Source: Cacajao melanocephalus (taxonomy: Eukaryota > Chordata > Mammalia > Primates > Pitheciidae). Taken from it: 64,000 nt of DNA. The translations under genes were made by a program, and so were the position numbers. The stretch lies in the NCBI GenBank assembly GCA_963573385.1, contig CAUYLG010052065.1:1-64000 (forward strand), read 5' to 3'. How positions within the stretch are numbered: the first letter of the stretch is position 1; every line of letters begins with the position of its first letter. The notes beneath the pieces are model-generated. The model had not been told where the DNA came from, did not search any database, and saw only the letters and a program-made list of their open reading frames with translations. Below, piece by piece: positions 1-14,605 of this stretch.

Positions 1-89
1 ATGGTCTCGATCTCTTGACCTCGTGATCCACCCACCTTAGCCTCCCAAAGTGCTGGGATTACAGGCATGCACCACTGCACCCGGCCAAT
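1..89 (-). mobile_element. Alu element, partial (cut by window edge)
   Basis: Antisense Alu ending in the typical GTGCTGGGATTACAGG box and CCCGGCC. The rest is outside the window. Confidence 0.9.
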
Positions 90-2840
90 GAAGTTTCTTT
101 ATGTCCACTGAACAAACATTTCCTGTTAGCTGCTGTTAGCCGAGCTGTTCTCTTATCTTTCTTTTCTGTGTCACAGAACTTTTGCTGCTACTTCTGGGAA
201 AGAGCATGGCTTCTGACCTCACCAAGCACTGGATGATGGTAATACCAAAATAAAGTGGAAATGTTCCTGTCTAGGTCCCTGCCAGCACTGGTCTCCTGAC
301 AGGTAGCATCTCAGGGCCTGTCCAAATCTTCTCACTCCTCACCACAGCTTCTTTCTGGTGTTGTGGGGAAACTACGAAAGACTGGCTATATCTAAATTTT
401 CATTGTGAAGACAGAAAATCTATCAATCAAATGCTTGTCTTACTTGGCGAGGTCTAAACTAAGAAAAGAAAGTCTTCTTTGTAAGAAGAGAAAACAAAGA
501 CCCATAATAGTACTTAAAACCCCAAAAATCCTGAGGGAAGAAATAAAAATAAGTCTAAGCAAAAGAACCTATTTTTCAAATGATCTCACAGCAGGGTTTC
601 TAACAATTTTTTGTCTTAAACCCTCTGGCAGTCTGATGAAGGCTTCTCGGAATTAGTTTCTCACGACAGAAACCAATTATATTGAAATACAATTATCAAG
701 ATATTAAGAAATCCTTGGGATATGGTAACATATGTGCTGCTTTATTAATGCATGAAATAACACTTGCTAGTGGTAGGTTTAATTATTAACATAATTTCTA
801 AGCAGTGATGATATGTGTAACAAAGGCAACGTGATATGAAAAAAATCAATGATTTTTACTGGCAAGACAGACACAGATGCTGTTAATATTATAGTTAACT
901 ATTGCCTACATTCATAATTGAAAGAAATGCTAAATATTGAGGTTAGTGAAAATAAAACTATAATTTTATTCTTATTCAAGTTCACAGTCCTCTGAATTTT
1001 CTCTGTAGAACTGGACAAGGCCGCTGGAGGCACAGCTTCTCTGGCAGAAAGAGAAGCAGAAGCAAACGGCCTGTGGCAGCGTGGTCTGACCTCTCTCCAG
1101 ACCTATTCTTCCCCCAAGCTACACCCTAGAGGAGCTGTGAGAAACCAGCTCCACGGTTTCTCAGAAGATAGCTTGAAAACCACTCATAAAGAGGTTTACC
1201 AGTTAGCCTGCTAGTAATATCTGTGCAAGAGCACACCTATGCCTATTTTCCCAACCTTCCAGCCTAAACTATATATATCATATAAAGTCCAGAATTTCAT
1301 TTTACTGTATTTTTTATCTTATTTAAGTTTTCTTTATTTGTCACAGCCCTACAGTGTGCCTAGTTTTCTTATTTTGTTTATTTTACTTTGTTTTAACCGT
1401 GTTGCTATTTTAATCACTTTTACTCTTGGTTCTTGGTTTACTTTCCCTTTATATGAGTATTATCAGCTTTTTGGTTTTTTTTCTTTTTTGGCCAACGAAT
1501 ATAGCTTCTGGTATTGCCTTAATCGTTTTTAGTTCATGTTATTCTTTAGTTAGAGCTTCACCCTTTCCTTCGCGTTTTTATCTTCTATTTATAAACAGAA
1601 GGCAGAAGTTGATCATAGGATTGTCAACTCCCAGAGAACAGACCATGGCCCAAAGAAAAGTACTTAGAAATTTGTTGTCCCTCCTGCTCTCTCAACAGCA
1701 GCCTTTCTATCTCTCCTTAAAAGATATCTTCAGTGTTGAAGTCCCTAAAAAGCCCATGTACTCTGGGAGATTCGGAACTTCAAATCTTCTCTTGGCATGA
1801 TAAGGTGATAATAAGCTGGCAGGTACCAGCAGTACCCTGAGCTGCTGGAACTTGAAAGTGTTTACTTGCCTGATGCAATGGCAGAAGCTCAATCAGCTTT
1901 TCACTGATCATTCAAGGTTTCCAAACTTCTTTGGCTCTAGACTTTACATAATCATTGCGGAAATTTGATCATTATAAGAGGAGAAGATGTAGCGGCTACA
2001 CTCCTGCTAGCAGAGCCCGGTGTCGACAGGCCACACAGCAGAGAAAGAGTTGAACCAATGCAAAAGTTCTCCTGTGGGCTTCACTGTTAAAGATGGAAAT
2101 CCTAACGACAGGCCTGCAAGCTGTGAGTTGTCTAAAATTAAGAAGTTTCTTCTTCATTTCCTCACCTTAGACCTGGAATTTAAGTTTACTCCGAGCTGTC
2201 TAAAGTCATCCCATAGGAGATGTTAGGTATCATGAACTGGTAGAAATACCACACAGCAGTAGGTCCTTGGTGTCTTCAAGATTAACATCCCTAATTTTGA
2301 TTACTTGAGAGAAACCCCAAGAGTTTATAACTTGTAATTTTTAATTTTGCTAAGGCATAAATATGTTCTGTATATATTCTCTAAGGCTGGAAAGCAAAAG
2401 TGAGGCACTTAGCTAACAAGAGAACCCAGCCAATCTCCATTGTTTCAATTCAGCTTTGTAGAGTTCTACCTAGTCTCGTATATTTACGAGTTCATGAAGT
2501 CATAAAAACACTTCTGTCTTAAAAAAAAGTAATAGATAAGAGATAAGAAAGTCAATTTTCTTGGTAATGAAAGGGAGGAGAAAGAACTAAGTGATAAATC
2601 ATAGCTAAAAAATTAGTTTTGATTAAAGGAAAGGATGGGATGTCCAATTAAACACTGGCTCAGATTTATCATGGACAAGAGTCCTTTATTTGATCTATAT
2701 GGAAATAGGACATAGTGATTTTATGAAACTTTCAGTTATATCCCAGGTCACACAAAACTGAACATCATGTGAAGAATTCATCATGGAATGTCTTAAAGAC
2801 GGAACTTCAACTCTTCAGTAATACCTTAATATATGAGGAC
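90..2840. other. MRPS27 intron 4, no gene recognised
   Basis: AT-rich intronic sequence. Short open frames at 405-656 and 1239-1800 show no recognisable family. A moderately GC-rich stretch at about 1010-1180 was not identified. Confidence 0.5.
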
Positions 2841-2945
2841 AGGGAGAATTATTCAACAATAGATATCCAGCACCCAGGACGGGGCCTGGGCACATAATAG
2901 GTGCTCAGTAAATACTTGTTGAAATGCTGAGTCACTGAAATCAAT
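2841..2945 (+). repeat. L2/MIR-type 3' end
   Basis: Contains the hallmark GGCACATAATAGGTGCTCAG-type end of L2 elements, followed by AAATACTTGTTGAA. Confidence 0.7.
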
Positions 2946-3956
2946 TATATGCTACAGAAGTACTTATGAATTTGGAACATACTTCTCCCAGCACTATGGC
3001 ACTACATCTCACAGGATGAAATTCTGAAAAATAGTTTCTATTTAGAAATTGAAACTATGTTCTGCATTTTGCTATAAACAAAAATATGAGAACTGGCCAG
3101 ATGCCAGCCCAAATACACCCTTCACCACGGACCAAAAATAACTACCAAAGCAGCCCCACAGTCCCAAAGAGCCACTAAGGAAGGAAGGGCTAGCTCTCAT
3201 CAAGGGCTCCATTTACCTTTATCCTAACGAAGAGGGAACTTATGACTAAGATTACTTGCAACTAAGTTAGGACCTAGAATTTCAACTTACGACATTGTTA
3301 AAGCCAATCTTAGATTTAAAATAAATGTTTTTTAAGATGTGGAATCTAGCCTACTTGAGGTTTACATTGAAATAGAAAACACCCAAAAAGTGGTAGCATC
3401 TACCCAATTCAGAAATTAAAAAAAAGAATCCTCATTATTACTTAGCAAAATCAAACAAAAGAAAAATGAATAAATTTTCATTAAAATACAGTAAGCTTTG
3501 AAAAATGCATCTAGAAAAAAACTACCCCCAAAAAACAACAAAAAATAAAAATGCATCTAGACAGAAATAACTAAAAATTCTCTTGATCAAAACAAGTACG
3601 ATCAAATGGATAACTCCAATGTAATGCTTACTGGAAACATTTAAAATTTCAATCTGAGTCTATTTTTGGAACATAGAAATTGGAACAAATCATAAATCAG
3701 ATTTTAAAAACTGGAATCACAATAAAAATTTAGTTGTAAGGTACCATTCCAACAGATATTTGTTTGACTAGTTCTTTATTTAATATGCATTAGGTTGTTT
3801 CAGTCTTTTGCTACCATAGATGATGATGTACTGAACATAATTCTTGTACACACAGGTGAGTTTTGTGAGTGTTCACAATAGAATTGTTTGCAGCTGTGAG
3901 AAAGAATGAAGTAAACGTGGTAATGTAGGAAAGGTTTTCAAACAGTGTTAATTGAA

Positions 3957-4575
<619 letters not shown>

Positions 4576-4579
4576 TGCG

Positions 4580-5035
4580 TGTGTGTGTATAAATTTTCAC
4601 TGATCAAATTGGCAAAAAAATGCAAACATGAAAATACCTAACTATTGGCCAAGCTGTAAAAATACACATCTCTCATACATTGCTAGTGGGAAGGTAAGCT
4701 GATAAAACTTCAATGGAAAGCAATTTGTCAATAGCGATTAAAACTATAAATACATATACTCATGAAGATTAGGTGCAAAATTACATACATACAAGGTTAT
4801 CAATTATAACATTGTATACAATACAAAAAAAGAGAACAACCTAGAGTTCCATCAATCGGGAAATGGTTTAAATAATAAACTCACAGTATGGAATAGGATG
4901 CAGTTATAAAAAATGAGACAACCTCTATATACTCATATGAAAAGATCTTTAAAATATAAACTTAAAAGGTATCAAAATGATATATAGCATATACCAACTT
5001 TTATGTAAAAAAAGGATGTGAAATCACAGAGTACA
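4580..5035 (+). repeat. Old LINE-1 (L1M-type) 3' fragment
   Basis: Degraded L1 ORF2/3' end motifs such as CATTGCTAGTGGGAAGG and ATGGAATAGGATGCAG. It ends next to MRPS27 exon 4. Confidence 0.6.
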
Positions 5036-5060
5036 TAGCCAAATCAAATGGAAAACTTAC

Positions 5061-5119
5061 TTGTAAAGGTAATACTCTGCATGATCTATCTCTTCCCGAG
5101 AGGAAATGTTGTCTACAAA
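5061..5119 (-). CDS. MRPS27: MRPS27 coding exon 4
   Basis: The exon is 59 nt on the minus strand with acceptor CTTTTAG and donor GTAAG. It enters in phase 0 and encodes FVDNISSREEIDHAEYYLY, then two bases of a Lys codon (phase 2). The Ser-Arg-Glu-Glu-x-x-x-His-Ala-Glu-Tyr-Tyr-Leu-Tyr helix resembles PTCD2 exon 3, and the following junction has the same phase there. The next exon, expected to continue with an aromatic or basic helix, was not found to the left and is presumably beyond the window. Confidence 0.92.
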
Positions 5120-6299
5120 CTAAAAGACAGAAAAACAAACTTTTGGTTGCATATAAATTATGTCGTATATTTGGCCTAGGGCCTAGATCACGCATTAACC
5201 TTAGAACACACAGAACAACCATTTTATTGGAATGATGGTGATGCTTGGTAGAACAACGTTCACGTGGTATGGCTCCATCCTTGAAACCCCTTTATGCTAA
5301 CGCGAACAAAGAATATATAATGGCTTCTCTTTTCCTATACGTAGAACAACTTTGATCAGGAAATGGATTGAAAGCCAAACATAAACCTTGCTCAGAACAA
5401 GAGGAGAGCGTTCCATTGATTATATTTATAACTAGTTACCTATTTTTTCCTTTATCTTTAAACTCTGTTATTTTCTTTATGTTCTAAACATGGGAACATA
5501 TGGCTGAAAGAATGAAGACTCTGATGGCTAAAACAAAGTTGCCCAGAACATAAACATCTAAATTTAGAAAACTCAGTCTTGCAACCATTTTTCCTACTCT
5601 AAGTTCTGCTATGCAACAGTAAAACTATGATTCCTCTACCAACAAACTCTCCCTTCAAACTATGAAATCTCTGAATATGCTCATTAACTACAGTCCAAAT
5701 AAACAAATAAAAAGGATTATTCCAAAGATAGATTCTAGTCTAAAGCAGAGACTCAGAGGCAAAAAAGAAAAAAGAAAAGAGTAGAAGACAATGCATGTTG
5801 TGAATATAATGAAAACCTCATAGAAGGAGAAGAGAGTAAAAAGAGGGAAACTTTCTAAAAATGTCTAGTACTTCTGGATTTGACTTAGAAATCTATTAAG
5901 GGCATATAAAATGTGGTTCAACACAAAACCTGAGCTTGAGAAACAGCTCTGATTGTTTGCTGTATGGCATAAACAGATGGCATAGCCCCTCTGGGATTTG
6001 GTTGCTCTATCTGCATAAATAGGATAAAAGCACCGGCCCTGAAGAGTATAAGGCTCCAATGAGAAAATGTCCACAAAAGCTGTGAACCTTTGAAGTACAC
6101 CTAAATAAATACTAAGTATTATGGCATACAGAAGTTTTACCCATCATGTAAGGGATAAATCAATGGCCTTTCCATTCTCCTCCAGTATGCCAATTATGAG
6201 TCTATTATGACAAGTAAAATTGTTTCTCAACTAAAAGGCAGAAAGAAAGGACCAGGACTCAAAACAAAGGTAATTTCTTTTCTCTCTCTCTTCCAGATT

Positions 6300-6480
6300 T
6301 AACAATACTTTAAATTTTATGGTGCCATTAATTTCCGTAAAAAGTTTTCACAGCTAAAACCTCATTTTAGCATCAGATTATCCCTGGGAGGAAGATGCAA
6401 CTGTACCCATGATGAAAATGAGGAAATTGAGAGGGGCCTCATTGCCAAATGTCATAAAGTGAATTCATGATAAAGACAAG
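6300..6480 (-). repeat. MIR fragment
   Basis: The GATGAAAATGAGGAAATTGAG core is the antisense MIR signature, diverged. Confidence 0.5.
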
Positions 6481-6514
6481 CCGAGATATATTTGAAGCAG
6501 GCAATAGAAGAGAA

Positions 6515-6705
6515 CCTAGATATCTGAGTTTGAATCTCAGCTTTTCCACACTTACAGGCTGTGTGAACTTGGGAAAGATTAAACCATGTCTTACATAGAC
6601 TGCTTATTGCACAGGGAGTAGTGAGAATTAACAAAAATAATGTATGTTAAGGAACTAATACATTTAAAACTGGCACAGAAGGTGCTCAGTAATAGTTACT
6701 ATTCT
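6515..6705 (+). repeat. MIR element
   Basis: Sense MIR order is visible: TTTGAATCTCAGCTTTTCCAC, then a GTGTGAACTTGGG motif, then AAGGTGCTCAGTAATAG. Confidence 0.75.
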
Positions 6706-7117
6706 TGATTCCTAACCTAACATGCTTCCACCCATCACTCTGCTGCAGTTTAACTTTAATGTTAATATCTATTCTTTTACAGACTTTCTTGGCTACCAAA
6801 AACACTTCCAATACTAAGTAAATATCATTACTTTGAAGGACTTATCGACTTAAAAAAAATCATGGTATCATATAGCAGAATATCATATGGAAAAATTAAA
6901 ATAGATACAAAAAAGTGATTACTGACATCAGAATCTGGTAAACGTATTACCTTTTATTTCAGCCAAAGAAATTTGCTACTACACTATTATCTATTAGTAA
7001 CTATAAAAACATACTGTACTCTGGAAAAATATTTCCTGTGAAAAGCATTCTTTATTTACATAGACTCATCTACATGAAGGGCCTTTCTGGCTTTCTTCTT
7101 AGAAAATATATATGTTA

Positions 7118-7231
<114 letters not shown>

Positions 7232-7473
7232 TTAAAGATACATACTTCTTTAAAAAAAATCTAAGATACAATTCTTGCCAGATGGCTGCCAACACTATGA
7301 AGTCAGTATTAAAAGAGACATTCTTTCTTGCTTTTTAGAAATTATTTTTATGTAAATTAAAGAGGAAAAAAGAATATTCATTCTTTAAAACATTTTAAAA
7401 AATGATTAAATTGGGTTGAGATTTAAAAAAAAAAACTTCATAGCATGTATTTAGCTTTTAAAAAATGGATCAA

Positions 7474-7797
<324 letters not shown>

Positions 7798-8845
7798 GAA
7801 TTTATGACTAGGTTCTCAAGAGCATTGCAACAAAAACACAAATTGACAAGTGGAACCCTAATTAAACTAAAGTGCTTCTGCACAGCAAAACAAACCATCA
7901 GCAGGGTGAACAGACCATCTATGGAATGGGAGAAAATATTCACAAACTTTGCATCTGACAAAGGTGTGACATCCAAAATCTGTAGGGAACTTACAATTAA
8001 ACAAGTGAAACCAAATAGTCCCATTAAAAAACAGGTAAAAGACGAACAGATACTTCTCAAAAGACATACAAGCAGCTAACAAACGTGAAAAAATGTTCAA
8101 CATCACTAATCATCAGAGAAATGCAAATCAAAACCACAATGAGATACCATCTCACACCAGTCAGAATGGCCGTTATTAAAAAGTCAAAAAATAACAGATG
8201 CTGGCAAGGCTGCAGAGATAAGGGATTGCTTATGCACTGTTGGTAGGAATGCAAATTAAGTCAGCCACTGTGGAAAGCAGTTTGGAGATCTCTCAAAGAA
8301 CTTAAAACAGAACTACCATTTGATCCAGCAATACCATTACTGGGTACATACCCAAAGGAAAATAAAACATTCTACCAAAAAGACATATGCACTCAATGTT
8401 TACTGTGGCACTACTCACGCAAAAGACATGGAATCAACCTAGGTGCCTACCGATGGTGGATTGGATAGAGAAAATATGGTACATATACACCATGAAATGC
8501 TACACAGCTATAAAAAAGAATGAAACAATGTCCTTTGCAGTAACATGGATGTAGCTGGAGGCCATTATCCTAATTAACACAATAACAGAAAACCAAATGC
8601 CACATATTCTCATTTACAAGTGGGTGCTAAGCATTGGGTATACCTGAACATAAAGATGGGAACAATAGACACTGGGGACTCCTGGAAAGAGGAGAGAGGG
8701 AAGGGGGCAAGGGCTGACAAACTACTTATGCTTAGCACCTGGGTGATGGGATCACTTATACCCTAAACCTCAGCGACATGCAATATACCCATGTAACAAA
8801 CCTGCATATGTACTCCCTGAATCTAAAATAAAAATGGAAATAAAG
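7798..8845 (+). mobile_element. 5'-truncated LINE-1 (L1PB/L1MA-like)
   Basis: About 1 kb of L1 3' sequence in sense: the ORF2 end (GAGATACCATCTCACACCAG, TGGATGTAGCTGGAGGCCAT) and the 3' UTR ending CTGAATCTAAAATAAAAAT. Reading frames are broken. It is truncated at the Alu. Confidence 0.88.
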
Positions 8846-9193
8846 AAGTCCAATATAATTATTGCATGAAAGAAAAGAAAAAAAGAAAAAAAAGGCCAGG
8901 TAAGGTGAGGGGTGGGAAGAGGATCAGTAAAATATCTCTGCAAAGAGACACAAGCAAGTGTTCTTTCTGATAGGTTCCAGAAAAAAAAAATGAGATGATG
9001 GGAGAGCCAGGGAAGATGACTCTTCATTGCTTACACATTTATTCCTCTATCAGGTTATAGATATATATTAGCTATTCAAAACATTTAAAAACTGAAATTT
9101 ATCAAGTAACTTTTATGCCTACTCTGAACAAATCAGAGCAGCACTCTGGCTATCTTTAATGATTTTTGGCCTCAACTATTCCTATTTTGGTTC

Positions 9194-10041
9194 TGTGGGT
9201 CAAGATGGCCAGGGGGAGACCTATGGTTAATTCTAGCTAAATAATTATAAGCTTGCTTGGCTCAGAGTACACGTAAGTTTATACACCAAACTAACTATAT
9301 TATTGGTGCAGTTAATTAGAAATTAAGCGGCAACAGGAGGCTTAAGGTAAAGACCATCCAAGAGCACAGTAACACCAACACCTGTGGGTGGCTGCAAAGC
9401 AGGCATTACTGCTCTGGCCCCAAGAATGCCTTCTCAAGATGGAGACTGCATGAGGGTCTCCTAAAGAGGGCTTATGTAAAGATCTCTGAGAAGGCAGGTG
9501 ACCACTACTCACAAAATCCGGGAGGGTCTTTGTAGATGAGAGCTGGCAAAGAGGAGAAAAGCCTTGCAGGGCAGAGATCACAGAATGCCTCGGCCTCTGC
9601 CTAGGTTCTGGGAATATGGAGTGATTTTAATTGCTCTATGTCCTTAATGCTTGGGAGATAAAAGCCCCTTGATGCATTGGGTATGGTCAGACACGGTGGC
9701 TCCTCATCCTCTATACTTCAGAAGCAGATGCACCCTAATAACAATCAGCGATAAGCTCAGAGTACTAGTTTAGCATGTCTTAGAAGGATCTCAGGTGCCC
9801 CCTCATCTTACCTAGCCCTTTACCCTCCCCTTCCACACCCATAAGCTCAATGAGATTATGCACATAATAAAAGTGTTTGGAGCCCAGAGCTCCCGGCCAA
9901 TGCGGTTCCTATGCTTGTGTTGGTCCCCAGGACCCATGCTGTAATTTCTACTCTTGTGTCTCTGCCTTTATTTCCTTTTCTCAATCCCTTGTCACCGCTG
10001 GGACTAAGCACCCACGTATGGGGTTGGGGCTGGTACCCAAC
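9194..10041 (+). mobile_element. Solo LTR of a class II (HERV-K-like) endogenous retrovirus
   Basis: The element starts TGTGGG and ends CCCAAC. It carries a polyadenylation signal (AATAAA at 9866-9871) and a C/T-rich U5, and is flanked by a perfect 6-bp duplication TGGTTC (9188-9193 and 10042-10047). A 6-bp duplication and TGTGGG start are usual for HERV-K-type LTRs. There are no internal genes, so it is a solo LTR. Subfamily not assigned. Confidence 0.75.
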
Positions 10042-10460
10042 TGGTTCCTTTTAGCAGAACATCCATAGAAATACTTGGTATTTCTGAGATCACACTTTTA
10101 TCACAGAGTCTAACAATATCTGAAATCTTAGGCAGCATACTCCCCAAAATGTTTACTTCACATCTTGTCATTGCTTTTGAAATTTACAATATCCTCTTTC
10201 CCCTTCTCCTAACACTCAGCTTATGATTTTTTTTGTCTCATTTCACTGAGAAAACAGAAGCAATCCAAAGAGAACTTTATCCTTCTAGCATCATGTCTAC
10301 CAGACTACTAGCATCTGTGCCCATATACTCTGTCCTCTATTCTGTTATAAAAGATGAATGGTGTTAAACCAAAAAGCCCTCCCCTGCCCTCAGATTTCCT
10401 AGTTATGTCTACTTTTCTCAGCTCCTCTTAACAGCAAGACAGCTCAAAAGAGTCATCTCA

Positions 10461-10760
<300 letters not shown>

Positions 10761-10784
10761 AGTCATCTCAGATACTGCTGAGCT

Positions 10785-11530
10785 CCCAGTCTTTAACACA
10801 TTCCACTGACACCAATAACCATCTCCACAGTTAAAATCCAGTGGTTAATTCTCTATCCTCATCTTACTTAATTTCTCACTAGCATTTGATACAGCTGACC
10901 ATTCTATCCTTCACAAAATATTCTCTTTTTTCTCTCCTTCTTGTGTTCCTTTGCAGGATCTCCACTTCTTGACTTCTAAATGTCGGAATGCCTCTAGGTC
11001 CCAGTAGTAGACTGTAGAGTTCCCTTCGCCATCTATGCTCAGTCCCTAGGTGATCTCATTCTCTTCCACGGCTTTAACCATCACCTACAGATAGTTGGCT
11101 TCACATGTACATACCTACCCTGACTTCTCCCCTTTAACTCCAGACTTGCATTTCCAATTGCATAGGTGATATCTCCATTTGGTTGTCTAACAGGTATCTA
11201 AACATCACATGTTCTCTTATTTCCTCAAATTTCCACTCTCAATCTGTTTTTCCCATCTCAGTAAACGAACACTATATTGGCTGGTTTACTCAAGACACAA
11301 ATGTAGGCATTATCCTTGACCCCATTCTTCTCACACTTTATAACCAAGTTGTTACCAAATCCTATAGGCTCTAGATTTGAAATATAAGTATATATTTCTC
11401 ACCACCACCACCACTAAGCCACCAATATCTCTTTTCTCCTGACCTTGTTTTAACTATTGTCCCCACCCTTATTATCTAATCTCCACCCAGCAGTCTGAGT
11501 GAGCCTTTTAAAAGATAAATCAGCCAATCA
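10785..11530 (+). repeat. L2 LINE fragment
   Basis: Diverged L2-like order: TTTCCCATCTCAGTAAACG, CATTATCCTTGACCCCATTC, ACCAAATCCTATAGGCTCTA, CTCCACCCAGCAGTCTGAGTG. Confidence 0.6.
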
Positions 11531-12950
11531 GGATAAAAACCAACAAATGCTAATCTGTGTTGTTTTTTCTGTCTCTTACACTAAAAATAAAACACATGTA
11601 ATTACCAATACACACATTCTCAGTCTCTAAAACAGTTCCACAAAAGGCACCTAGTAAATACCTAAAGAAATGAATCAAAGGAAAAAAAGAAAAAAGTGAT
11701 TGGGTTTCCAAGGTTTGTTTACTCTCTGGTGGAAGAAACTGGTACAAGTAATAACAACATACTCAGAAATGATCAAGTAATAAGTATCTCTTGAAAACCT
11801 ATTGTGCATTTAATCATTTTTTTCTTTCTTTTTTCCCTGAGGGATGGATCTCAATGACTCAGTAGCTACTGGGGGAAAACAACTTTGCAAAACCCTTAAA
11901 ACTTGATATAATATAAAAGTAATTAGCTTTTCTTATGACTTATTTTAAAGAGATTGAAGCAAGTGATTAAAGCAAAACAAAAACAAAAAAAGTCCTTAAA
12001 CCCCCTTCATACTAAGGCGAATTAACAGCATTAAATCTACTTGCTTACAGATGTTAAACGTCTCTCTCATAACAGCAAAGCTTTATGATCATTTCATAAT
12101 GATGGCTCTTGTGTTTGGATGATTGAGAATATGAGAAATTACCTCCCTCTACTCAAAATTTACAATTTAACTTAAAATAGCAGGATCAGGATGTATGGCC
12201 TGATTAAAGTGAAAAACCCATCATATCTTTGTGAGTTTCACATTGTGCACAATGTATAACCAAACTCTGGAATGAGATGGCTTCACTAACCACCACTCTG
12301 TAGTGTGGTAACTCAAGATTGCATGTGAATCCTTCAGACCAAGCCATCTTCAGTCAAGTGAAATCAGCTGGGACCTCACAAAAGATAACAGCTGCAGAGC
12401 CAGCATCTAATGAATAACATTTACATATTGCAAGTCAGAGAAAGGTTTGCTGCCAAATATATTACGTGGTAAATCACCTCACAGAATAGCGCTGCCATGA
12501 TGAATGAGGCAGAAAACTGCACAGAGCAGGGATGGCGAGGAAAGCTGGGACAGCTGCGGTGTGCAGAGGGCCAGCGCCACAGGCTTCTGGACTGTGGGCT
12601 TCTACAGTCAAAATCCCACCTCATGTTTCAGTGAGGGGCCAGCAGATGCCCAGGTTTTGTTCAAAGAGATATACCAAAGAAGATACTTTTTTGCTTGCTA
12701 CTCAGCTCCTCAGGAATAAATACTGCAGCTGATAGTTGTGGACGACAAAGACTATATGGGAAAATGGATCTGAAATTTGAATTCTTCATTTAACAAAACT
12801 TAAAGCTAGACAGACAATGTGGAAGTATGTTCAGAAAATAAAATGTATACTAAAAATGCCCTTCCCATTTGAAGAAACCAATACTATTAATGATCTCAGA
12901 ATATGCAAGATTTTATTGAGAACCCTGCACTATTCCCAGTATGAGTGCAA
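11531..12950. other. MRPS27 intron 2, no feature recognised
   Basis: Unique-looking AT-rich intron. Short open frames at 12421-12732 match nothing I know. Confidence 0.5.
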
Positions 12951-12954
12951 TGGC

Positions 12955-13095
12955 ACACAAGCGTGGGTGAGGAGTCAAACCGCCTGAGGGGTTTTAAAAC
13001 TTCAGATTCCTAGGCTTCTTTTCACCTAGAGGGAGAGTCTAATTCTCTGGGTTTCAGGTAGCACCAGAGACTTAAACAGTAGCCCCAGAAGATGG
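12955..13095. repeat. MER5-like hAT DNA transposon fragment
   Basis: The GGGGTTTTAAAACTTCAGATT-type core followed by TCTAATTCTCTGGG resembles MER5/Charlie relics. Confidence 0.5.
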
Positions 13096-13739
13096 TACCC
13101 AATCAAGAATCAGTCAGTTACGTTTGGGAACAACCATGGGAGGGAGCACAAAAGAAGTCTTAGATGTTGCTCCTAAGCTCAAAGATACTGAATAGGAATT
13201 CTATTGCTGGAATAAGATGAATTAAATTTTTTTAAAAAATCCCTCCTAATATAAAAATAAAACAAAATATCAATTTCCCCCCCAAACATATGACTGAGCT
13301 TTTAGGAAGGTAGATGAGTCTCAGAGGCTAAAGGCAAGATGGGAGCATAAACTTGGAGTGCTTAAGGGAGCAGTCCCTTTGAGAGAAGCAGTCTCTTTTA
13401 GAGCATGTGATGATCTACAGTGATGGAGAGCTTTAGTTTGGGGAACAGAGGATGAAGCCAACACTTGTAACATAAGAAGCCCATTCAGAGAGCCTCAGGT
13501 AAAGCCAGGACCACCTAGGGGAACTACACCTGAAGTGAAAAGGCAAAACTTTTCACTACAATAATGTACCCCACAAAGTAAACAACCAGGACTCTTGTCC
13601 CCCAAGGATTATAAACTATAAAGTCAGCCCTCATACCTCTTTGGGGGGCTTTAATCTGCTCTTCTTTTGTGATCTCTAATATACCAAGCTGAGAACTTTG
13701 TTTAAAGAGTTAACTTTACTATATAAAATTCTAAAAAAT

Positions 13740-14605
13740 GTAAACTATTCTATAGTGACAAAAAAAAGCATATCCATGGTTGCCTGGGAATTTGGGGTAT
13801 AGGGCAGGAAGAGGATAGAGAAAAAGGTTACAAAAGAATTGTAGAAAACTGGCAGATGACAGATATGCTCATTTCTGGGAGTTCAGTCAGGGTGGTGGCA
13901 AAAATATTAAGGGAAGAACATTAGAGAAAGTTATAGAATATAGTCTCAAACCGTTTTGGAAGGCCTAAGGGTTTTTTCTATAGTTTCTGGCTGAAGGCAG
14001 CCAAAATCCCCTTTACATTTAGTTAATAAGTAAAGCAAATAGCTAGGGTTTGTGGGGGAGTTTATCTGAATAACTTGTTTACTCATGTGATCTTAAAACT
14101 AACCTTTGAGTCTGATGGCTCTCTTGGGGGGAGGCTGACTAGGGATATTACCCACTTATGGTGTTTGCTTTGGGCATTGGAACCTGTCCTTTAATCTTTA
14201 ACCTCTAGCGGTGTTGACTCAAGCCTTGTCAATTAAACTTCACTGAATAAATGTGAATCTCACTGGCTGGTGGGGGCCAGCAGTCGCAACCATTTACAGC
14301 ACTCTCAAGGGACTCTGTAAGCAGCCATGGATACCTAGTCCGCTCATTCATTGTATTCTGTGTATGAGTGTACTCTATTCATCCATCACTGAATCGGGCG
14401 GGGTCTGCAGGACAGACCCCCACTGGTGGTGATCCTGATACTGGCACCCAACTTGGGGCAACTGTGACCTCATTATCTTGATCGTGGTGATGACTTTATG
14501 GACATATACACCTGTACATTGGTGAAAACTGATCAAATTGTACATTTAAATATGCATAGTTTATTTTATGTGAAAAATATCTCATTAAAGCTGTAAAAAG
14601 TAAAC
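13740..14605 (+). repeat. L1M-type LINE 3' end, split by an LTR-like insertion
   Basis: The left part (to 13873) contains CCATGGTTGCCTGGGAATTTG. The right part (from 14475) continues ATCTTGATCGTGGTGATG and ends TTTATTTTATGTGAAAAATA. Removing the insert restores continuous L1-like order. Confidence 0.65.
13874..14468 (+). mobile_element. LTR-like insertion (595 bp) with 6-bp direct repeats
   Basis: The insert splits an L1 3' end and is flanked by CTCATT on both sides (13868-13873 and 14469-14474). It contains an AATAAA signal near 14246. Close to its right end is TGGCACCCAACTTGGGGC (14442-14459), which resembles a lysine-tRNA primer-binding site. The terminal dinucleotides are degraded. It is probably an old class II LTR, family not assigned. 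Confidence 0.55.

Noticed and set aside
14442..14459. Primer-binding site proving an internal provirus
   Set aside because: No gag, pol or env sequence follows; L1 text resumes within about 30 bp, so only an LTR-like insert can be claimed.
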